64,000 nt of DNA from NCBI GenBank assembly GCA_022823145.1, contig JAJDXS010000018.1:1-64000 (forward strand). The letters are read 5' to 3'. Within the stretch, counting starts at the first letter, position 1, and every line of letters starts with the position of its first letter. Source of the stretch: Gemmatimonadota bacterium. Lineage in GTDB: Bacteria; Gemmatimonadota; Gemmatimonadetes; Longimicrobiales; Gaopeijiaceae. Positions 59,434 through 64,000 of the stretch are shown here, piece by piece. The position numbers and the translations under genes are program-made. Under the pieces are notes generated by a model. The model saw only the letters and a list, made by a program, of their open reading frames with translations. It had not been told where the DNA came from and did not search any database.

Positions 59434-61512
59434 ATGACCGCACGCGCCTTTTTCGTCCCCCTGGTCACCGTCGCCATCGCGCACGCCGCGTGCACCCCCT
59501 CCCGGGACACGCAGGTCGTCCGCGTGGAGATCGACGAGCGAGCCTCCTTCGCCGGTGGCCACGCGTTCGGCGATACCGGACCGTACGAGAAGATCGTCGG
59601 GAGGCTCCACATCGAGGTCGATCCCGACCACCCCGCCAACGACCGCGTGAGCGACCTCGCGCTGGCCCCGACGAACGAGCGTGGACGCGTGGAGGTCTGG
59701 ACCGACTTCTTCCTGCTCAAGCCCGTCGATGCCGGCCGGGGCAACGGGCGGCTGCTCTACGACGTGGCCAACCGCGGCAACAAGGTCGCGCTGGGCACCT
59801 TCAACGGAGGGGGCGGCAACGATCCGGGCACGCTGGCGGACGCCGGCGACGGATTCCTCATGGAGGAGGGGTACTCGATCCTGTGGAGCGGGTGGAGCGG
59901 GGACGTGGCGGCTGGCAACGACCGTGTGCAGATCGGGGTGCCGGTTGCGCGCAACGGGGACGGAAGCCCGATCGTGGGGCGCATCTACGCCGAACTGGAG
60001 TCGACCGTATACGGCCTGTACATCGCGAATGTGCTGGAGCCTGGGAGCGACGCCGCGATGCGCAGGTACCGCAGCCTTCCCTTCGATTGGGGGAGTTCGC
60101 TGCCCTATCCGTCCGTAGAGATGGATAACGGCAGCGCGACGCTGGTGAAGCGGCCTCGGCGCGATGCGGAGGGAGTGGAGGTTCCGCGGGACGAGTGGAG
60201 TTTCGGGCGTCTGGAGAACGGGGCGGTTGTGCCCGATCCGACGTGGGTACACGTGGAGGAGGGGTTCGAGCCGGGCTGGCTCTACGATCTCGTGTACGAA
60301 GGAAAGGACCCCAGGGTCACGGGGCTGGGCCTCGCGGCCACGCGCGACGCGATCTCCTTCTTCCGCTACGCGTCGGACGAGGAGGGACCGCGCGCCAACC
60401 CGCTCGCCGGGACGGTGGAGTTCGCCTACGGCTACGGTGGATCGCAGTCGGGCCGCTTCCTGCACCACTTCGTCTACGAAGGGTTCAACGCGGATTTGGG
60501 GGGCCGAATCGTCTTCGATGCCATCATGCCGCATGTCGCAGGAGCGGGGAAGGGGATCTTCAACCATCGCTTTGGCCAGACCACACGCCACGGCAGCCAT
60601 CACGAGGAAGGGCTGTATCCGTCGGACTTCTTCCCCTTCAACTCCGTCCAGCAGCGGGATCCGGTGACTGGCGCCAGCGGATCGATGCTCGACCGGGCAC
60701 GCGCGAGCGGTCATGTGCCACGGGTGTTCTTCACGCAAACGTCTACCGAGTACTGGTCGCGGGCGGCTTCGCTGCTGCACACCGACGTCGAGGGCAAGGT
60801 CGATGCCGACGTTGATCCGTCGGTGCGCATCTACATGATCGCGGGCACGGCGCACAACTCGATGACCGGCGGAGCCTATCAGAGTCCGGTCAACCGGACC
60901 ACGACCCGGCCTGCCATGAGGGCGTTGCTCGTGGCACTCGATCGGTGGGCCGCCGACGGGGTCGAGCCGCCCGCGAGCCGCTATCCGCGCATCGACGACG
61001 GAACGCTGGTGGACCTGGCGGCATTCCGCGAGCGCTGGCCCGGCATTCCGGGGGCTGCGGCGCCGGAGGGCCACTATCGGCCGTTGCGGCTCGATCCCGG
61101 TCCCCGTTGGTACACCGAGGGGATCGCCGACCACGTGCCGCCGAAGATCGGACCCCCGTTCGAGACGCTCGTGCCGACGGTCGACGCGGACGGGAACGAG
61201 GTGGCGGGGATCCGGCTGCCGCATGTGGCGGTGCCACTCGCGACCTGGACCGGCTGGAATCTGCGGAACGCCTCCTGGGGCGTCGGGGGCATGCTGACCC
61301 GTTGGATGGGGTCGTATCTGGCCTTCCCCCGGACGCAGGCGGAGGGATCGCGGCTGGCCGACCCGCGGAGGTCCGTCGAGGAGCGCTACCGGACGCACGA
61401 CGAATACGTGGCTCAGGTGGAGCGCGTGTGCCGCGAACTCGTGGCAGGGGGGTATCTGCTGGAGCGGGACGCCGCGGCGCTGATCAGGGAGGCTGCAGCG
61501 CTGGCCTGGTGA
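59434..61512 (+). CDS. Secreted alpha/beta-hydrolase domain protein (Abhydrolase_10 type)
   Basis: A 692-residue hydrolase-like protein. The signal peptide ends near AHAAC. The N-terminal beta domain starts VVRVEIDERASFAGGHAFGDTGPYEKIVGR, a pattern characteristic of this family. The nucleophile Ser is in YGYGGSQSGRFLHHF. A likely catalytic His is in MIAGTAHNSMTG. The enzyme class suggests an ester or amide hydrolase; the substrate is unknown. TGGAGG before ATG 59434 supports that start. It is part of a run of exported proteins before the SusC gene. Confidence 0.82.
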   Translation: MTARAFFVPLVTVAIAHAACTPSRDTQVVRVEIDERASFAGGHAFGDTGPYEKIVGRLHIEVDPDHPANDRVSDLALAPTNERGRVEVWTDFFLLKPVDAGRGNGRLLYDVANRGNKVALGTFNGGGGNDPGTLADAGDGFLMEEGYSILWSGWSGDVAAGNDRVQIGVPVARNGDGSPIVGRIYAELESTVYGLYIANVLEPGSDAAMRRYRSLPFDWGSSLPYPSVEMDNGSATLVKRPRRDAEGVEVPRDEWSFGRLENGAVVPDPTWVHVEEGFEPGWLYDLVYEGKDPRVTGLGLAATRDAISFFRYASDEEGPRANPLAGTVEFAYGYGGSQSGRFLHHFVYEGFNADLGGRIVFDAIMPHVAGAGKGIFNHRFGQTTRHGSHHEEGLYPSDFFPFNSVQQRDPVTGASGSMLDRARASGHVPRVFFTQTSTEYWSRAASLLHTDVEGKVDADVDPSVRIYMIAGTAHNSMTGGAYQSPVNRTTTRPAMRALLVALDRWAADGVEPPASRYPRIDDGTLVDLAAFRERWPGIPGAAAPEGHYRPLRLDPGPRWYTEGIADHVPPKIGPPFETLVPTVDADGNEVAGIRLPHVAVPLATWTGWNLRNASWGVGGMLTRWMGSYLAFPRTQAEGSRLADPRRSVEERYRTHDEYVAQVERVCRELVAGGYLLERDAAALIREAAALAW

Positions 61513-61696
61513 CGCGGGCCGGGGGGCTCGTCCGTTTCTGACCTACTCTCGTCGGCCCATACGTGCGGTTTCTCTTCCTGACATACTCCTTCGTCCCAAG
61601 CCCTTGCGAGAATCCGTCCAGGACCCCATATCGGAATACATATCCAAATGCAATCGTGCACAGCCTGGCTGTTCGCGTTTCGGATAGATGGGACTC

Positions 61697-61713
61697 GTGC
61701 GCGGGATGCGCAC
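61697..61713 (+). promoter_or_regulatory. Hairpin in the SusC leader
   Basis: GTGCGC / GCGCAC arms have a GGGAT loop and are followed after seven bases by TTTTCTTC, about 30 bases before the SusC ATG. It could be a weak terminator or attenuator. The whole 231-base leader (61513-61743) holds no gene that I can support. Confidence 0.35.
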
Positions 61714-61743
61714 GCGCGGCTTTTCTTCATCAGGGAGCGCAAC

Positions 61744-64000
61744 ATGTGGTTGAGAGGTTTGAACGAACGGTCGGTGCAGCCCCCCCGACACGAGAGTCGG
61801 AGGTGGCTGGCCCGGGGGCTGTTCACCTTCCTGGCGGCCGGTCTCATGGTGGTGCCGGGGGTGGTCGAGCTTCAGGCCCAACAGGGCAGCATTACGGGTC
61901 TCGTCCGTGAGGAGGGCAGCGGGAATGCCCTCCAGGGGGCGCAGGTGACCATTTCGGAACTGCAACGGGGTGTTCTGGCGGGAGCTGGCGGCCGATTCCT
62001 GCTGGATGGCGTTCCGGTGGGTACCCACACGGTGACGGTGGAATACATCGGTTACGCCACCGCCAGCCAGGAGATCCAGGTGGCGGCCGGCGAGACGACG
62101 CTGCTGGACTTCAATCTCCGCCAGCAGGCATTCGCGTTGGACGAGATCGTTGTTACGGGGACCGCAGGCGTGACGGAGCGCCGTCAGATCGGCCACTCGA
62201 TCGGCATCGTCGAGGCTGCGGAGCTCGTAGAAATCGCCCCCATCACGACGGTCAATCAGCTGCTGCAGGGGCGCATCGCCGGCGCGTCCATCCTGCAGCA
62301 ATCCGGCAACATCGGCAGGGGTACCACGATGGCGCTGCGCGGGATCTCCAGCGTGGAGATGAGATCGACCCCGCTCTTCTACATCGACGGGGTACGCGTA
62401 ACGAACAACACAGCGCGTCTGAATGACCTGAGCCCGAGCGACATCGAGAGCATAGAGGTTGTGAAGGGTCCCGCTGCTTCGACGCTCTACGGGAGCGAGG
62501 CGAGCAACGGCGTCGTCCAGATCATTACCAAGAAGGGCCGGTCCGGCCAGGCGCAATTCACAGCCCAGACGCGTCTCGGCTCGCAGTTCTGGAACGATGC
62601 GGAGGAGTGGATTCCCACCAACGGTGCGCGCGATCCAGCCACCGGCAATGTCGTCCTGCACCACCCGCTGCTGGCCGAGGAAGCCGCGGGCCGCAGCGTG
62701 ATCTTCAACGGCATGACCCAGTCGTACAACCTGGACGTCACGGGGGGGACGGGGCGACTTCGGCTACTACGCATCGCTCTCGTACCAGGACGACGAAGGG
62801 ATCATACCCAACAACTGGATCGAGCAGCTCGCAGGCCGCGTGAACGTCAACGCGCGCGCCAGAGACGACCTGCAGATCAACGCGGGCATCAGCTACGCCA
62901 AGGTGGATCGTGGAGAGGCGCCGGAGGGATTCACCGGCACGCTCGGGTACTTCGGCCAGGTGATATTCGCCAGTCCACTGACATTGAACACGACGCGTCG
63001 CGGCTTCCTGCAGTCGGTGCCGGAAGAGACCTGGAAGGTGCGCCACCGTGACAACATCCACCACACGACGTGGAACATCAACGTCACTCACGACCCGTTC
63101 GATTGGTTTACGCACCGGCTGACCAGCGGTATCGACCTGGTCTACGAGCAGAACGGTCGACTCTTCCCGCGTCAGGAGGACCCGGCGAATCACATGTGGG
63201 GCCGGCGCCTGGCCCAGGGCGAGCGCCAGGTGAATGACGGCACCGAGCTACAGACCACCCTGGACTATGCCGCCACGGCGACCTTCGACGTGACGTCCGA
63301 CATCCGGTCGGCGACGTCGGCAGGCATTCAGTACTACACGCGTGAGACGCACAACACCGACGCGCTGGGGCGGAACTTCCCGGCGCCGGCGCTGACGACG
63401 GTGACCACGGCTTCACAGAGGTTCGCCGGTGAGTTCTTCAGTGAGAACAAGACCTGGGGCGCCTACATCCAGGAGCGGTTCGAGTGGCGGGACCAGCTCT
63501 TCATCACCGCCGCCATCCGCGGCGACGACAACAGCGCATTCGGCGTAGAGATCGACCCGGTCATCTATCCCAAGCTGAGCGGCTCATGGGTGTTGAGCGA
63601 CGCGGACTTCTTCGACGTGAACTGGGTGGATCAGTTCCAGGTTCGCGCGGCCTGGGGTGAGGCGGGCCGTCAGCCCGGCTCATTCGACGCGATCCGAACG
63701 TACGCTCCGGCGATCGCGCGCAACGACCAGCCCGGCGTCAGCCCGTCGAACCCTGGAAACCCGAACCTGAAGCCCGAGCGCAGTTCGGAAATCGAGGTCG
63801 GTTTCGACGCCGAGCTCTTCAACGGCCGCTGGTCGCTGGAGTTCACCGGCTACACCCAAAAGACGACGGACGCACTGCTCGAAAAGGATGTGGCGCCGTC
63901 GACCGGCTTCTCGGGTCAGCAGTGGGTCAACCTGGGCCGGGTGGACAACCAGGGCTTCGACTTCTCTACGACTGTCGTGCCCGTCGTGCTGTCCGGGCTG
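61744..64000 (+). pseudogene. SusC/RagA-like TonB-dependent receptor, frameshifted and cut by window end
   Basis: ATG 61744 has GGGAG upstream. A signal peptide ends near LQAQQ. A carboxypeptidase-regulatory-like domain follows (SITGLVREEG to about residue 125), then the plug (LDEIVVTGTAG, TTVNQLLQGRIAG, GTTMALRGISS, IEVVKGPAASTLYGSEASNGVVQI), then barrel. At 62742-62748 a run of seven G shifts the frame. Removing one G gives VTGGRGDFGYYASLSYQDDEG, and a coherent barrel then continues to the window end (for example NPNLKPERSSEIEVGFDAEL). Either the assembly has one G too many or the gene is off. Such receptors import glycans or peptides with SusD and TonB. Confidence 0.85.

Noticed and set aside
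62740..63051. Arg/Gln-rich tail of the SusC frame after the G run as a real C-terminus
   Set aside because: The alternative frame gives a continuous SusC barrel to the window end, while this tail looks like shifted coding sequence.
1..64000. CRISPR arrays, tRNA or rRNA genes, complete insertion sequences
   Set aside because: No regular short-repeat/spacer array, no cloverleaf-like TTCGA-CCA pattern in gaps, no transposase apart from the partial integrase at the left edge.

Overview
The window is GC-rich, densely coding bacterial DNA. Its gene content points to Gemmatimonadota or a close relative, possibly a marine or sponge-associated lineage. Supporting this are a SusC-type TonB receptor beside a SusD remnant, 6-bladed-propeller and choice-of-anchor-B proteins, S46 and M28 peptidases, paired DUF1592/DUF1552 genes and an Abhydrolase_10 protein. 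This placement is inferred from content, not from a marker-gene tree. No rRNA, tRNA or CRISPR was seen, and no transcription-factor gene was recognised anywhere in the window.

Layout. (1) 1-2634: the start of a tyrosine recombinase gene runs off the left edge beside a 5'-truncated gene for a leucine-rich-repeat metzincin-like protease. (2) 2650-18780: an uptake and catabolism region. One leftward operon encodes an NCS2-type permease with an ATPase-like tail, a TRAP transporter (DctP, DctQ, DctM), a small Tat-signal protein and an amidase. A rightward series encodes a D-2-hydroxyacid dehydrogenase, a DUF819 transporter, an SDR, a pseudo-aminotransferase overlapping a true aminotransferase, a peroxiredoxin and a hydantoinase/dihydropyrimidinase. 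A leftward pair encodes an aspartoacylase-family protein and an AllD/YlbC-like dehydrogenase. Paired dyads with ACATTACA arms lie at both outer ends of this region, and a second dyad family marks the SDR and hydantoinase starts. Together this looks like import and breakdown of an amide, hydantoin or N-acyl compound to oxo- and hydroxyacids. The substrate is not known. (3) 18852-26748: secreted or lipoprotein hydrolases and a propeller protein.

(4) 26745-43447: housekeeping genes. These are tilS-hpt-ftsH, cdaA, an ExbB-ExbD-ExbD-TonB operon, yggS, a second tonB, punA, ileS (type 2, with an altered HIGH motif), an RluD-family gene, two membrane or secreted proteins and an M28-PDZ peptidase. The two tonB genes, their upstream sequence and their terminators are copies of each other, with yggS between them.

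(5) 43580-54990: the most striking region. A three-gene cassette occurs twice in direct tandem. It encodes a DUF1592-type protein with two CxxCH motifs, a Tat-exported DUF1552 protein and a secreted ankyrin protein ending in CVSC. (6) 55154-64000: a Bor-like lipoprotein, a SusD C-terminal relic, an N,N-dimethylformamidase-like protein, a propeller lipoprotein, an Abhydrolase_10 protein, and a SusC-like receptor broken by a one-base shift in a run of seven G and cut by the window end.
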